Below are positions 8,791-18,803 of a stretch of 64,000 nucleotides of DNA, one piece after another; within the stretch, counting starts at the first letter, position 1, and each line of letters starts with the position of its first letter. Origin of the DNA: Cyanomargarita calcarea GSE-NOS-MK-12-04C (GTDB lineage Bacteria; Cyanobacteriota; Cyanobacteriia; Cyanobacteriales; Nostocaceae); assembly GCA_019359595.1 (NCBI GenBank), contig JAHHGZ010000018.1:1-64000 (forward strand). The letters are read 5' to 3'. A program made the position numbers and the translations under genes. The notes below the pieces were generated by a model, which searched no databases, had not been told where the DNA came from, and worked only from the letters and a program-made list of their open reading frames with translations.

Positions 8791-9876
8791 ATGGTTCAAA
8801 GACGAAATTTTTTAAAAGGGGTGGCGGCACTTTCTGGTTTTTCTCTAGCTGGTTGTGGCTGGAAACTTGCCGATGTGAAAGCTAATTCTACTACCAAAGG
8901 GGAGCGCGATCGCCTGGATATATATACTTGGACGCAATATACAGACCAAAAATTATTAAAAACTTTTACTACCCAAACAGGTATAAAAGTACTTGCGGAT
9001 ATGTATGAATCCAACGATGTCATGCTGGCAAAACTGCAAGCTGGGGGTGGTGGTACTTACAGCGCGATTTACCCATCTGACTACATGGTGCAAAAGATGG
9101 TGGACTTGGGGTTGTTAACAGAAATTAGACACGATCGCCTAATTGGACTAGATAATTTATTCCCTAGGTTTCAGGACCCTACTTATGACCCCAATAATCG
9201 CTACAGTATACCTTTTAGCTGGGGAACAACAGGTTTTGTTTACAATTCAGAAATTCTGACGACCCCACCCGATGATTGGGAATATCTCTGGCAAAATCAA
9301 GACAAACTTTTGAAGCGAATTACATTACTCAATGACGTGCGAGAAGTCATGGGTGGAGTGTTGAAGATGCTCGGTTATTCCTACAACTCCAAAGACGAAA
9401 ATCAAATCAAACAAGCTTATGAAAAATTGAAGATTCTCAAACCTGCTATTTCTGCCTTTGATACTGATGCTTGGCGCAATCAACTTTTGGCAGGTGACTT
9501 AAATTTGGCAATGTGTTATTCGGCCGATGCGGTAAAAATTATGAAAGAAAATTCAAAGTTTAAATATATTATTCCGCGCAGTGGTTCTTCATTGTGGACT
9601 GACACAATTGTCATTCCCAAAACAGCACCAAATCTTGATGCCGCTTACGCTTGGATGAACTTTTTCTTGCAGCCAGAAGTAGCAGCGCAAATGACCCAAC
9701 GCCAGAGTATTGCTACTCCCAATCGCGCCGCATTTGAACAATTACCGAAGCGAATAAAAAATAATTACAGCTTATTTCCCCCAGAATCAATTTTAGAGAA
9801 ATGCGAACGTCTTACTCCTTTGGGAAAAATAGAAGAAGTTTACGAACGGTATTGGACTCAATTAACTAGCAGCTAA
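8791..9876 (+). CDS. potD: Polyamine ABC transporter substrate-binding lipoprotein PotD
   Basis: Periplasmic spermidine/putrescine-binding protein, 361 residues. The N-terminus combines a twin-arginine start (MVQRRNFLKG) with a lipobox LAGC (Cys22), suggesting Tat-exported, lipid-anchored delivery. The mature part shows the PotD pattern: DIYTWTQYTDQKLLKTF, YESNDVMLAKL, YPSDYMVQKMVDLGLL, IPFSWGTTGFVYN, WTDTIVIPKTAPN, AYAWMNFFLQPEVAAQ. Substrate choice among polyamines is not decidable by eye. It belongs with potA upstream and potB downstream. Confidence 0.9.
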   Translation: MVQRRNFLKGVAALSGFSLAGCGWKLADVKANSTTKGERDRLDIYTWTQYTDQKLLKTFTTQTGIKVLADMYESNDVMLAKLQAGGGGTYSAIYPSDYMVQKMVDLGLLTEIRHDRLIGLDNLFPRFQDPTYDPNNRYSIPFSWGTTGFVYNSEILTTPPDDWEYLWQNQDKLLKRITLLNDVREVMGGVLKMLGYSYNSKDENQIKQAYEKLKILKPAISAFDTDAWRNQLLAGDLNLAMCYSADAVKIMKENSKFKYIIPRSGSSLWTDTIVIPKTAPNLDAAYAWMNFFLQPEVAAQMTQRQSIATPNRAAFEQLPKRIKNNYSLFPPESILEKCERLTPLGKIEEVYERYWTQLTSS

Positions 9877-10113
9877 AAAAATAAATGTTTGCTATTTATC
9901 CAGCATCCAACTTTAAAGGTATAATTATATTACCTGTTCCTTTCTTCTAATTTTGAAGCCTATTTATGGTCGTTGGGGTAGCCTGCGCTATCCTTCAGTA
10001 AGGGCGAATGAATGTGCTTAAAGTCTTCAAGAAAGAGCATCACCTCGCACCTTCTGTCGTAATATTTTGATATTAGAGCTATCCTGTAAATTGATATCAA
10101 ATCAGTAAACACA

Positions 10114-10329
10114 ATGGTATCTACTGAGTTAGTGGAACAGTTACGCAGGCTCGATCGCGTAGATAAACTTCAGGTTATTCAACTTTTGGCTGCCGAGCTA
10201 GCAAACGAAGAAAATAATTTGATAAAATCTGGTGCATCCTATCCCGTTTGGTCTCCTTACGACGCAGTAGAGGCTGCCAATATCATGTTAGAGGCTTTGA
10301 ATGCTGAAACTTCCTTAAATCATGAGTAA
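10114..10329 (+). CDS. Small helical protein, partner of the retropepsin-like gene
   Basis: 71 residues, probably two helices (VSTELVEQLRRLDRVDKLQVIQLLAAELA) followed by a short tail with SGASYPVWSPYDAVEAANIM. No named domain is recognised. It overlaps the following gene by 8 bases, so the two are translationally coupled. The size, helical start and strict overlap resemble the first gene of a toxin-antitoxin pair, but no toxin-antitoxin family assignment is possible from sequence. The pair interrupts the pot genes. Confidence 0.7.
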   Translation: MVSTELVEQLRRLDRVDKLQVIQLLAAELANEENNLIKSGASYPVWSPYDAVEAANIMLEALNAETSLNHE

Positions 10330-10744
10330 TCCAGCAAGATATTCTTTTATTTCAACCGATAGCAGTTTGGGAGAAGCAAGCTTCAAGCCATTTTTGCCAC
10401 TGACGTTAAATTATAGAGAAAAATCACAGGAAGTGATTGCACTTTTGGATACGGGAGCGATGGTAAACGTTCTTCCCTATCAAATTGGAGTCCAATTAGG
10501 AGCAGTTTGGGAAGAGCAAACAACGATACTTCAATTATCAGGTAACTTAGCTCAGTTTGAAGCACGAGTGTTAATTTTATCTGCAACTATTGGGCAATTT
10601 CCGAGTGTTAGACTAGTATTTGCTTGGACCCAGGCTACTCAGATACCGCTCTTGTTAGGACAAGCTAACTTTTTCATGGAATTTGATGTTTGTTTTTATC
10701 GTTCTCAAAAGATATTTGAGGTGACTCCAAAAAAATCACCATAA
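10322..10744 (+). CDS. Retropepsin-like (clan AA) aspartic protease
   Basis: 140 residues with the retroviral-protease-type motif ALLDTGAMVNVLP (catalytic DTGA at residues 43-46). A later hydrophobic-Gly element, IPLLLGQANFFMEFDV, matches the flap/ILG region of single-domain clan AA proteases, which act as homodimers. There is no signal peptide, so it should be cytosolic. The start ATG lies inside the 3' end of the preceding small gene (overlap 8 bases). The substrate is unknown; processing or degradation of the small partner is one idea. Confidence 0.75.
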   Translation: MSNPARYSFISTDSSLGEASFKPFLPLTLNYREKSQEVIALLDTGAMVNVLPYQIGVQLGAVWEEQTTILQLSGNLAQFEARVLILSATIGQFPSVRLVFAWTQATQIPLLLGQANFFMEFDVCFYRSQKIFEVTPKKSP

Positions 10745-11031
10745 GGAACTTCCAATAAAAAAATATTCAATTCTGTAGGGTGTCCAAAATGATTGCAAAA
10801 TCACCCACACAAATCGACAGTGGACAAGGTAGCCGACGTAAGCTGGCTATCTAAAAAGTGATTTTTAAATTTGATTTTGTAGAAGTTATGGATTAAAAAT
10901 TTTGATTTCTTGCAATTATGCAGTATCACTTTAATAGAGGTGCTTGCAAACAGAAATCTCATTTATTATCTCAGTGAAAACACTTAGGATTAAACTCCTA
11001 ATTCCTAACTCCTAATTCTTAAAAAAGGCTT

Positions 11032-11949
11032 GTGTCTACCCAAATTCCTCATTCTCAATTAAATCTTCCAGACGAAGAAGCTAAATTACCAAAATTGCGT
11101 CGTCCAAAATTAAGCTTCCTACAACCATTAACTTTACTTGCACCTGCAGGTATTTGGTTATTATTCTTGCTGGTGGTGCCGACACTGATAATTGTTGAGT
11201 TGAGTTTAGTGCCAGGGATTCGACCGGGAGATATAGTCAATCCTAGTGGATTTGATAATTATACCCGGATATTTGACCCACTCTACCTGCAAGTAATTCA
11301 GCGATCGCTCTTTTTTGCTATTGTCACTACGATAATTTGTTTAATATTAGGCTTACCCGTTGCCTACTGGATTGCGAGGATGGCTCCCAAACGGTGGCGA
11401 AATTTACTTTTATTAGGTTTTATTCTGCCTTTATGGACTTCTTCCTTACTTCGTTCCTATGCTTGGATTACAATTCTTCGTCCGACTGGTTTAGTGAATA
11501 CTTTGCTCGCAAGTTTAGGCTTACCCACTTTAAATTTACTGAATAGCACCCCCGGAGTATTGATTGGGATGAGTTACAGCTTGCTACCCTACATGGTTTT
11601 GATTTTATATGCCTCTTTAGAGAAGTTAGATAAGCGTTTGTTAGAAGCAGCAGCAGATTTAGGTGCAAACCCAATAAAAACTTTTTGGAAAGTGACAGTA
11701 CCCCAAATACTGCCGGGAATCGCTGCTAGTTCCTTCATGGTGTTTATTAATGCAATTGGGGATTTTGTTAACCCAGAATTACTTGGTGGCGCTTCCAGTA
11801 TGACGGCAGCGCGATTAATTTACAACCAGTTTCTCGGAGCTACGCAAAATTGGGGATTTGGTTCGGCTTTGAGTACAACCTTAATTTTGCTTGTCAGTAT
11901 TGCGATCGCCCTTTTGATTAAGTTCGGTGAAGCCGCACCTAAAAGGTAG
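11032..11949 (+). CDS. potB: Polyamine ABC transporter permease PotB/PotH
   Basis: Integral membrane permease, 305 residues, with about six membrane helices (first LTLLAPAGIWLLFLLVVPTL). The permease-ATPase coupling loop, EAAADLGANPIKTFWKVTVP, is near residue 205. SLVPGIRPGDIVNPSGFDNYTRIF resembles PotB rather than PotC. Translation starts at a GTG, and heptamer repeats precede it. The usual second permease potC is not next to it: the following gene is a convergent response regulator. A functional importer therefore needs a potC elsewhere, or PotB works as a homodimer. Confidence 0.9.
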   Translation: MSTQIPHSQLNLPDEEAKLPKLRRPKLSFLQPLTLLAPAGIWLLFLLVVPTLIIVELSLVPGIRPGDIVNPSGFDNYTRIFDPLYLQVIQRSLFFAIVTTIICLILGLPVAYWIARMAPKRWRNLLLLGFILPLWTSSLLRSYAWITILRPTGLVNTLLASLGLPTLNLLNSTPGVLIGMSYSLLPYMVLILYASLEKLDKRLLEAAADLGANPIKTFWKVTVPQILPGIAASSFMVFINAIGDFVNPELLGGASSMTAARLIYNQFLGATQNWGFGSALSTTLILLVSIAIALLIKFGEAAPKR

Positions 11950-11972
11950 ATAATTAAAAATTCAAAAGTATT

Positions 11973-12659
11973 TTACTCTTCTAGAATCAAGTCACTTTTA
12001 ATCAACCGTTTTTGTAAAGCAACAACAACCGCAGTCTGGCGATCGCCTACTCCCAACTTATGTAAAATCGCATGGACATGCACCCTAACGGTTCCAGGTG
12101 TAATATAGAACATTTCAGCTATTTGCTGATTGGTTTTTCCGGCTGCTATTAGTGCCAGAATTTCGTGTTCGCGATGAGTTAGAGGATTGGAAGGTTTGGA
12201 TATATTCTCTGGCGGCTGTGGTGACGGATTAGACGCGAACGAAGAACGAATTTCTTTTGTTGCTGTTTCATCCCACCAAGATGCGCCAACAGCAACAGAA
12301 CGCAATGCTAATACCAATTTTTCAGCAGCAATTCCTTTCAGACAATAACCTTGAACCCCCACCTCGATCAAGCGTGCAATCAGGGATTTCTGGGAATGGG
12401 AAGTCAAAACTAAAACTGCCAGATTGGGATGTTGTTGCTTGATTTGGCGACAGGTCTCTATTCCTCCAATTCCTGGTAATCCCACATCCAATAGGACTAT
12501 ATTCAGAGGATGTTGGTTGATTAACTCAATGGCTGTTTCGCCATCCTCAGCCTCAGCGATTATCTCTAACTGTGTCTCTTGTTGCAATCGCACCCGCAAC
12601 CCCAAACGGAACAGTTCATCATCTTCAACTAAGAGAATTTTGATTGGGGTAGGAGGCAT
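11973..12659 (-). CDS. NarL/LuxR-type response regulator
   Basis: DNA-binding response regulator, 228 residues. The receiver domain has acidic pocket VEDDE near residue 11-15, phosphoacceptor D58 in LLDVGLP, conserved Lys in GYCLKG. A linker is followed by a LuxR-type helix-turn-helix (LTHREHEILALIAAGKTNQQIAEMFYITPGTVRVHV). The start is the ATG at 12657-12659 preceded by AGGAGG-like sequence in its own direction; the frame extends further upstream into the kinase gene. The kinase stop and this start are one base apart, so the two form a coupled two-component operon. Confidence 0.92.
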   Translation of the reverse strand: MPPTPIKILLVEDDELFRLGLRVRLQQETQLEIIAEAEDGETAIELINQHPLNIVLLDVGLPGIGGIETCRQIKQQHPNLAVLVLTSHSQKSLIARLIEVGVQGYCLKGIAAEKLVLALRSVAVGASWWDETATKEIRSSFASNPSPQPPENISKPSNPLTHREHEILALIAAGKTNQQIAEMFYITPGTVRVHVHAILHKLGVGDRQTAVVVALQKRLIKSDLILEE

Positions 12660-12660
12660 C

Positions 12661-13764
12661 TTACAGAGAAACGTAGGGCGCAAAGGGCAGAACGGGGAGC
12701 TTGAAGCCAAAAATAGCTCCATTAGGTACTCTGTTCTCTGACCAGATTATACCGCCATGCGCTTCAATAATTTGGCGAGATAAGTAAAGTCCAAGTCCAG
12801 AGCCTTTGGCTTGGCGATCGCTATGTCCCTGATAAAATCGCTCAAATAAGTGAGGTAACTGTTCTGGTTTAATACCTGCACCTGTATCCAAAATCTTGAC
12901 AACTTGATAAGAAGTTTGGGCTTCCAAAACGACTTCAACATGACCACCACGTCGAGAATGATTGATGCCATTTACCAAGAGATTGGTAAACACTCTTTGG
13001 AGTTGTAGGGCATCTCCATTAACCCACAACGATCGCCGAAAATCAGAGTCACCATAGTTAAACGACAAATAAACCCGACGATTTGCAGCTAAATCAATCA
13101 GACTACCAGCTACCTCCCCTGCTAATACGGCTAAATCTACTGGTGCTAAGTCCAGCTTTAAACCTTCAGTGTCATTGCGATAGACATCTAACAAAGTTTC
13201 TAACAGTTGAAGAGAAGTTTGGTGACTGCGTTCCATTGTTGCCAAGACTTTTTCCTGGACTGGTGAGATAGTGCCAAATTTTTCTTGTTGAAATGCTTTT
13301 ATCGTTTCAATAGCTCCAAGCAATGGCGTTTTCATGTCGTGGGTGAGTGTCGAAGCAAAATCTTCACGCAATCTGACCAATGTTTCCTGTGCTTCTAGCT
13401 TTGTCTTAGTTAGAGCGATCGCTTCTTGGGATCGTCGCAGACGTTGACTCAAAAATCCTGTTACTATCAGAGCCATTGCGGCGATCACTCGACTTGCAAC
13501 TGTGGAAGCTCTAATTACTGCACTTCCTGGTATCCACGCATTTAACATCGTCAGGCAGACAGCGGCAAAAGTTGCTTGCAAAGTCGCCATTTCTCCAAAC
13601 CAAGAGTTAACTAATAAAATCGCTCCACTATAGAGATACCCAAATACATAGTCATTGGGGGTACAGTATTCCAAGACTCCAAGCACGATAAACACCGTGA
13701 AAATAACCAAGGTTTTAGTGCTGCGCGAGTTTTTGGACAATAATTTAGCTTTTAAATATGCCAT
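12661..13764 (-). CDS. Membrane sensor histidine kinase
   Basis: 367 residues. About four N-terminal membrane helices (residues ~18-105: LVIFTVFIVLGVLEY, FGYLYSGAILLVNSWFG, ATLQATFAAVCLTML, SRVIAAMALIVTGFLS) have almost no extracytoplasmic loops, so it probably senses within or near the membrane. A coiled coil is followed by HisKA with His142 in STLTHDMKTPL. HATPase_c follows with the N box (NLLVNGINHS), G1 DTGAGI, F box LFERFYQ and G2 GSGLGLYL. It is followed by its NarL-type regulator. The signal is unknown. Confidence 0.9.
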   Translation of the reverse strand: MAYLKAKLLSKNSRSTKTLVIFTVFIVLGVLEYCTPNDYVFGYLYSGAILLVNSWFGEMATLQATFAAVCLTMLNAWIPGSAVIRASTVASRVIAAMALIVTGFLSQRLRRSQEAIALTKTKLEAQETLVRLREDFASTLTHDMKTPLLGAIETIKAFQQEKFGTISPVQEKVLATMERSHQTSLQLLETLLDVYRNDTEGLKLDLAPVDLAVLAGEVAGSLIDLAANRRVYLSFNYGDSDFRRSLWVNGDALQLQRVFTNLLVNGINHSRRGGHVEVVLEAQTSYQVVKILDTGAGIKPEQLPHLFERFYQGHSDRQAKGSGLGLYLSRQIIEAHGGIIWSENRVPNGAIFGFKLPVLPFAPYVSL

Positions 13765-14415
13765 TCACAAAGCTACCCTCCATAAATTTTTATTAACTAT
13801 ATAAATTCAGTCTAAAATAGCAATTTTGTTTATCTTAATATTACCTAACTTGCAAAATTAAATACATTGTTTATATGTAATTATATCTAGCATTTAGAGA
13901 ACCTATAAACACAATAAACGCTGATATATATCTTAAAATAAACCTTTTTTATATCACCCTATCCCTTGTTTTCGTTCAAAAAAACATCAATGATGTAAAT
14001 TAATACAACTACACACAGGGGTTATGGAACACAAAGACGCAAAGAGTTAAGAAACAAACTTACTTCTGCCTTCGGTTTCGCCAGTCACCGAGGAAACCGC
14101 GTCACCCCCTATGCCCCTTCTGTAAAGGAAAGCATAAATGATGCTGTTATAGCATTGAGTTTAATTACTAAAAAGTTGAAAAAAATAACTGCTATTTTGC
14201 TGTTGCTTTAAGTAGTCCGCATCTACCGAAAACCTTTTCTGTGCTGAATATTCTCAAAGAAAAATCAATCGAACCGACTATTCCCAATGGGACTCACTTG
14301 GCTTCTAATTCCTGCGCTGAAATTTTGAACATACAAGATGCACCCAGATGACTACTCAATCAACGATTATCTACTAAATAATTCAACAATAACCTGTAGG
14401 GAGCTTTGCTAATTC
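13765..14415. other. Intergenic region upstream of kdpA
   Basis: About 650 AT-rich bases between a divergent kinase gene and kdpA. An inverted repeat CGGTTTC/GAAACCG (14073-14079 with 14093-14099) is the only clear structure. It presumably holds the kdp promoter. I see no convincing riboswitch core and no gene. Confidence 0.4.
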
Positions 14416-16116
14416 ATGTTACAAGGATGGATTCAAATTGCTCTGACGTTACTTGTCGTTATAGCAACAACTCCCTTGCTTGGGAGATATATGGCTCGCG
14501 TTTATCTGGGCGAAAAAACGCTGCTTGACCCGGTGTTAAATCCTGTAGATAGAGTGCTTTTTGCTTTTACTGGGGTGCGTCCAAACGATGAAATGACTGG
14601 GTGGCAGTATGCCAAAGCACTGCTGTACAGCAATCTCGTGATGGCGATTTTGGTGTTTACCATCCTGATGACTCAAGCATGGCTCCCATTTAATCCTACA
14701 GGACTAGGCACGCCCACTTGGGATACAGCACTGCACACCACCCTTTCTTTTCTCACCAATACAGACCAGCAGCACTATTCTGGTGAGACAACCTTTAGTT
14801 ACGCCAGTCAGACTTTTGCCCTTAGTTTTCTGATGTTTGTCTCCGCAGCCACGGGTTTGGCGGTGGGTATTGCCTTTATTCGTGGGTTAACTGGCAGACC
14901 TTTGGGTAACTTTTATATTGACCTAATCAAATCAATCACTCGCATTTTGCTGCCCATGTCCACGATTGTGGGATTGTTATTGATCCTGTCGGGTGTGCCA
15001 GAAACTCTTTTAGGAGTGGCAACAGCAACCACCTTGGAGGGAGCAACTCAGGCGATCGCTCGCGGTCCAGTTGCCCACATGGAAGCGATCAAACAAATTG
15101 GAGAGAATGGCGGTGGTTTTTTTGCCATCAACTCAGCACATCCCTTTGAAAATCCGAATGGGTTCTCTAACTTATTACAAACTTGGGGAATGATTTCCAT
15201 CCCTACTGCACTAATTTATACTTATGGTGTATTTGCTAACAACATCAAACAGGCGTGGTTAGCGTTTTTGATGGTTTTTAGCATCTTTACTGTGTTGTTA
15301 ATCGTTACTTGTGTGGGTGAGTATCAAGGAAATCCCTTGGTTAATTCTCTGCTGGGATCGCAACAACCCAACTTAGAAGGTAAAGAAGTTCGATTTGGTT
15401 GGGCGCAAAGTTCATTATTTGCAACCATCACCACAGGAACGATGTGCGGGGCTGTTAACGCATTGCTCGATTCCTTTATGCCAACTGGTGGATTCGTTTT
15501 TCTATTTAATTTGTTCTTGCAAATTATTTGGGGAGGTCAAGGAACAGGTACGGCATATCTATTTATTTACTTCATATTGGCGGTGTTCTTAACTGGATTG
15601 ATGGTGGGACGGACACCGGAGTTTTTAGGACGCAAAATTGAGAAAAAAGAAATCGTCCTTGCCAGTGTCGTCTTGTTAGTTCACCCTTTTGCTATTCTCG
15701 TACCTTGGGCGATCGTCTTTGCTTTCCCCGATGCCCTCTCAGGAATTAGTAACTCAGGTTTCCACGGTGTTTCGCAAGTCGTCTACGAATATGCTTCTGC
15801 AGCAGCAAACAACGGTTCTGGTTTTGAAGGGCTAGCTGATAGTCAACCAGCAGCCACAGGATTGTGGTGGAACTTGAGTACCAGTTTCAGCATTTTAGCG
15901 GGACGTTATATCCCTGTTACTGCCCTACTTTTATTGGCAGATAGCATGGGGAGCAAGCAACCTGTCCCCATGACCTCGGGAACCCTGAGAACCGATACTG
16001 GACTCTTCACCGGAGTTACAGGAGGCGTGATTTTGATTCTTGGTGCCCTCACCTTTTTCCCCGTATTGGTTTTAGGCCCGATAGCTGAAGCGTTTCTAAT
16101 TGGTAGAGGAGGGTAG
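14416..16116 (+). CDS. kdpA: Potassium-transporting ATPase subunit KdpA
   Basis: K+-selecting and translocating subunit of the KdpFABC high-affinity pump, 566 residues with about ten membrane helices. Family blocks include [14 protein letters not shown], the first selectivity-loop region [58 protein letters not shown] and the C-terminal [12 protein letters not shown]. Each repeat has the expected Gly-rich filter. It is first gene of kdpA-kdpB-kdpF-like-kdpC-kdpD. The normal length and intact motifs indicate function. Confidence 0.96.
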   Translation: MLQGWIQIALTLLVVIATTPLLGRYMARVYLGEKTLLDPVLNPVDRVLFAFTGVRPNDEMTGWQYAKALLYSNLVMAILVFTILMTQAWLPFNPTGLGTPTWDTALHTTLSFLTNTDQQHYSGETTFSYASQTFALSFLMFVSAATGLAVGIAFIRGLTGRPLGNFYIDLIKSITRILLPMSTIVGLLLILSGVPETLLGVATATTLEGATQAIARGPVAHMEAIKQIGENGGGFFAINSAHPFENPNGFSNLLQTWGMISIPTALIYTYGVFANNIKQAWLAFLMVFSIFTVLLIVTCVGEYQGNPLVNSLLGSQQPNLEGKEVRFGWAQSSLFATITTGTMCGAVNALLDSFMPTGGFVFLFNLFLQIIWGGQGTGTAYLFIYFILAVFLTGLMVGRTPEFLGRKIEKKEIVLASVVLLVHPFAILVPWAIVFAFPDALSGISNSGFHGVSQVVYEYASAAANNGSGFEGLADSQPAATGLWWNLSTSFSILAGRYIPVTALLLLADSMGSKQPVPMTSGTLRTDTGLFTGVTGGVILILGALTFFPVLVLGPIAEAFLIGRGG

Positions 16117-16219
16117 GGGAAGAGTTATGAGTGGTTAGTGGTTATGAGTTAGGAGTTAGGAGTTAGGAATAAAAAATTTATAATTATTAACTCTCTCCCA
16201 ACCACTAACCATTAACCAC

Positions 16220-16337
16220 TAATACCGTTTCTTTGTGAAGCTGCATATATTACCCCCCGGCTACGCCGTCCCCCCTTGCCAAGGGGGGACTACAGGGGGG
16301 TCTTGATTATGTACATCTTCATACAGAATTGGTATAA
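16220..16337. mobile_element. MITE-like element, family A copy 2, between kdpA and kdpB
   Basis: Ends TAATACCGTTTCTTTGTGAA (from 16220) and TTCATACAGAATTGGTATAA (to 16337) are inverted and match the ends of the element at 4945-5130. The 118-bp unit contains a strong GTCCCCCC/GGGGGGAC hairpin with a 7-base loop. On both sides lie TTAACCA/TGGTTAG heptamers. The insertion sits inside the kdp transcription unit, where its hairpin may attenuate or process the mRNA. Confidence 0.6.
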
Positions 16338-16385
16338 CCATTAACCATTAACCATTAACCATTAACCACTAACTCCTAATTCAAA

Positions 16386-18455
16386 ATGGAAGCCACTGCA
16401 AAAAATCGACCAGAACGCAAAAATACGTCCAAAGCAAAAACATCCGAACTGTACTCTCGCGCTTTTAAGCAAGCATTTGTCAAGCTGCACCCGCGCACGA
16501 TGCTCAAAAATCCGGTGATGTTCTTGGTGTGGATAGGCACGATTGTCACTGCGCTGGTAACGATCGCACCTAACTTGTTTGGTAATACTCCTGGAGATAA
16601 TCCCCGACTGTTTAACGGTTTAATTACCGTAATTCTGTTCTTGACCCTTTTGTTTGCTAACTTTGCCGAAGCTGTGGCGGAAGGACGGGGTAAAGCTCAA
16701 GCGGATTCCTTGCGAGCCACCAAATCTGATACTACTGCTCGCAAACTTCTCCCTGATGGCTCCATTCAAGAGGTTAGTTCCACAACTTTACATCGCGGCG
16801 ACCAAATCAAGGTAATTGCTTTTGATGTCATCCCTGCCGATGGAGAGGTGATTGCTGGGGTGGCTTCTGTCGATGAATCTGCGATCACTGGGGAGTCAGC
16901 ACCAGTATTGAAAGAACCAGGATCGGATGTTGCCAGTTCCGTTACTGGAGGAACGCGCATTCTCTCTGATGAACTCACAATTCGCGTTACATCTGACCCA
17001 GGTAAAGGTTTTATTGATAGGATGATTGCTCTAGTTGAGGGAGCTTCCCGCAGTAAAACTCCTAATGAAATCGCTCTAACTGTGCTTCTGGCAGTCTTAA
17101 CTCAGGTATTCCTGGTAGTGATTGCCACTATACCAACAGTGTCGGTCTACGTAAAATCACCAGTTAGTATTGCCGTATTGATAGCCTTGTTAGTGGCGCT
17201 GATTCCTACAACAATTGGGGGGTTGCTGAGTGCCATCGGTATCGCCGGGATGGATAGAGTCGCTCAGTTTAACGTGATTGCCACTTCCGGACGCGCTGTA
17301 GAAGCCTGTGGAGATATCAACACTCTGATATTGGATAAAACAGGCACAATTACCTTAGGAAACCGTTTGGCAGAGGAATTTATTCCTGTTAACGGTCATT
17401 CCCTAGAAGAAGTGGCGAAAGTTTCTTTGGCATCCAGTGTGTTTGATGAAACACCAGAAGGAAAATCTATTGTCAAACTGGCGGAGAAATTAGGCGCAAG
17501 ATTGGATTTTGATCGGAAACAATCAGAAGGCATCGAATTTTCTGCTAAAACCCGGATGAGCGGTACAGATTTACCTAATGGGGTAGAAGTCCGTAAAGGT
17601 GCCGTGGATTCCATTAAAGGATTTGTGCGATCGCGAAGTGGCCAATTAACTCCCGAACTTGATACAGCTTACGAGCGAGTTTCTAAATTGGGTGGAACTC
17701 CATTGGCTGTCTGTCAAGATGGTGATATTTATGGCGTCATTTATCTAAAAGATATTATCAAGCCTGGGATTAAAGAACGCTTCGATCAAATGCGGCGGAT
17801 GGGGATTAAAACCGTTATGCTCACAGGAGATAACCGCATCACCGCCTCTGTGATTGCCGAAGAAGCAGGGGTAGATGACTTTATTGCGGAAGCGACTCCA
17901 GAAGACAAAATTGAGGTAATTCGTAGCGAACAAACACTAGGTAAGTTAGTCGCCATGACTGGAGATGGTACTAATGATGCTCCGGCTTTGGCTCAGGCAA
18001 ACGTCGGTGTGGCAATGAATTCGGGGACACAAGCGGCGAAAGAGGCTGCCAATATGGTGGATTTAGATTCTGACCCCACAAAGTTAATTGATATCGTCAC
18101 CATCGGTAAGCAGTTATTGATTACCCGTGGTGCGCTCACTACTTTTTCGATCGCTAACGATGTCGCCAAATATTTCGCCATTATTCCCGCAATATTTCCA
18201 GGTATTGGAGTTGGTGGTCTAAATATTATGGGTTTGGCAAGTACTCAATCTGCGGTATTGTCGGCTCTGATTTATAATGCCTTGATTATTCCGGCACTTA
18301 TTCCTTTGGCACTGACTGGGGTGAAGTTTCGACCCCTCACTGCCGACCAACTTTTACAGCGCAATATTTTCATCTACGGATTGGGTGGTGTGGTTGCTCC
18401 TTTTATCGCTATCAAAGTAATTGATGTTTTGATTGCTGCGGTTGGTTTGGCTTAA
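16386..18455 (+). CDS. kdpB: Potassium-transporting P-type ATPase subunit KdpB
   Basis: Catalytic subunit of the Kdp K+ pump, 689 residues. P-type ATPase hallmarks: actuator ITGESAPV, phosphorylation motif [13 protein letters not shown] (Asp near residue 317), nucleotide-binding [10 protein letters not shown], hinge [21 protein letters not shown]. Seven or so membrane helices are visible. It is separated from kdpA by 269 bases of repeats and a MITE-like insertion, whereas kdp genes are usually tightly packed. A GAAGGAAGAAGG repeat starts directly after its stop. Confidence 0.97.
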   Translation: MEATAKNRPERKNTSKAKTSELYSRAFKQAFVKLHPRTMLKNPVMFLVWIGTIVTALVTIAPNLFGNTPGDNPRLFNGLITVILFLTLLFANFAEAVAEGRGKAQADSLRATKSDTTARKLLPDGSIQEVSSTTLHRGDQIKVIAFDVIPADGEVIAGVASVDESAITGESAPVLKEPGSDVASSVTGGTRILSDELTIRVTSDPGKGFIDRMIALVEGASRSKTPNEIALTVLLAVLTQVFLVVIATIPTVSVYVKSPVSIAVLIALLVALIPTTIGGLLSAIGIAGMDRVAQFNVIATSGRAVEACGDINTLILDKTGTITLGNRLAEEFIPVNGHSLEEVAKVSLASSVFDETPEGKSIVKLAEKLGARLDFDRKQSEGIEFSAKTRMSGTDLPNGVEVRKGAVDSIKGFVRSRSGQLTPELDTAYERVSKLGGTPLAVCQDGDIYGVIYLKDIIKPGIKERFDQMRRMGIKTVMLTGDNRITASVIAEEAGVDDFIAEATPEDKIEVIRSEQTLGKLVAMTGDGTNDAPALAQANVGVAMNSGTQAAKEAANMVDLDSDPTKLIDIVTIGKQLLITRGALTTFSIANDVAKYFAIIPAIFPGIGVGGLNIMGLASTQSAVLSALIYNALIIPALIPLALTGVKFRPLTADQLLQRNIFIYGLGGVVAPFIAIKVIDVLIAAVGLA

Positions 18456-18496
18456 TTGAATGAAGGAAGAAGGAAGAAGGAAGAAGGAAGAAGGGT
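18456..18496 (+). repeat. GAAGGAA purine repeat after kdpB
   Basis: TTGAATGAAGG followed by several AAGAAGG units directly follows the kdpB stop. The same unit follows the stop codons at 24575 and 56610. Confidence 0.8.
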
Positions 18497-18553
18497 ATTA
18501 ACAAGAACAGCGAGGATAATCTCATACTCGTAGTAAATGCGCAAAGAAAATTT

Positions 18554-18802
18554 ATGAAATATTTGTTACAAAGTGAAGACTTTTCGGAAATACTTGCTTT
18601 CGTTAGCACAAAACGCAACAGGGTTCCTCTAAGTATCTTTCTACTGATGTGTTTCAATGTGCTGCTAGCACCGGCAGTAGAAGCGGCAACACCAGGAGAA
18701 GCACCCCGTTGGCAAGCTTACACCATTGGTTTGTTGGGACTGGCAACTCTCAGTTTGTGTGTTTATTTATTTGTTGTGATTTTTCAGCCGGAGAAATTCT
18801 AA
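18554..18802 (+). CDS. kdpF: KdpF-like small subunit with N-terminal extension
   Basis: 82 residues and two membrane helices. The C-terminal half (IGLLGLATLSLCVYLFVVIFQPEKF) fits KdpF, the ~29-residue stabilising peptide of the Kdp complex, including the PEKF end. The N-terminal half (VPLSIFLLMCFNVLLAPAVEAA) looks like an extra helix or signal segment. From memory, Anabaena kdp operons are reported with small genes called kdpG/kdpF between kdpB and kdpC; this gene occupies that place and could be called either. kdpC starts one base after its stop. Confidence 0.75.
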   Translation: MKYLLQSEDFSEILAFVSTKRNRVPLSIFLLMCFNVLLAPAVEAATPGEAPRWQAYTIGLLGLATLSLCVYLFVVIFQPEKF

Positions 18803-18803
18803 A

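Noticed and set aside
11973-13764. The NarL-type two-component pair as the missing kdp regulator
   Set aside because: KdpE is an OmpR-type regulator; this pair is NarL type, on the opposite strand and lacks KdpD-like sensor features.
13765-14415. c-di-AMP (ydaO-type) riboswitch upstream of kdpA
   Set aside because: Considered because such elements control potassium transporters, but I could not find its conserved core; only a 7-bp inverted repeat is evident.
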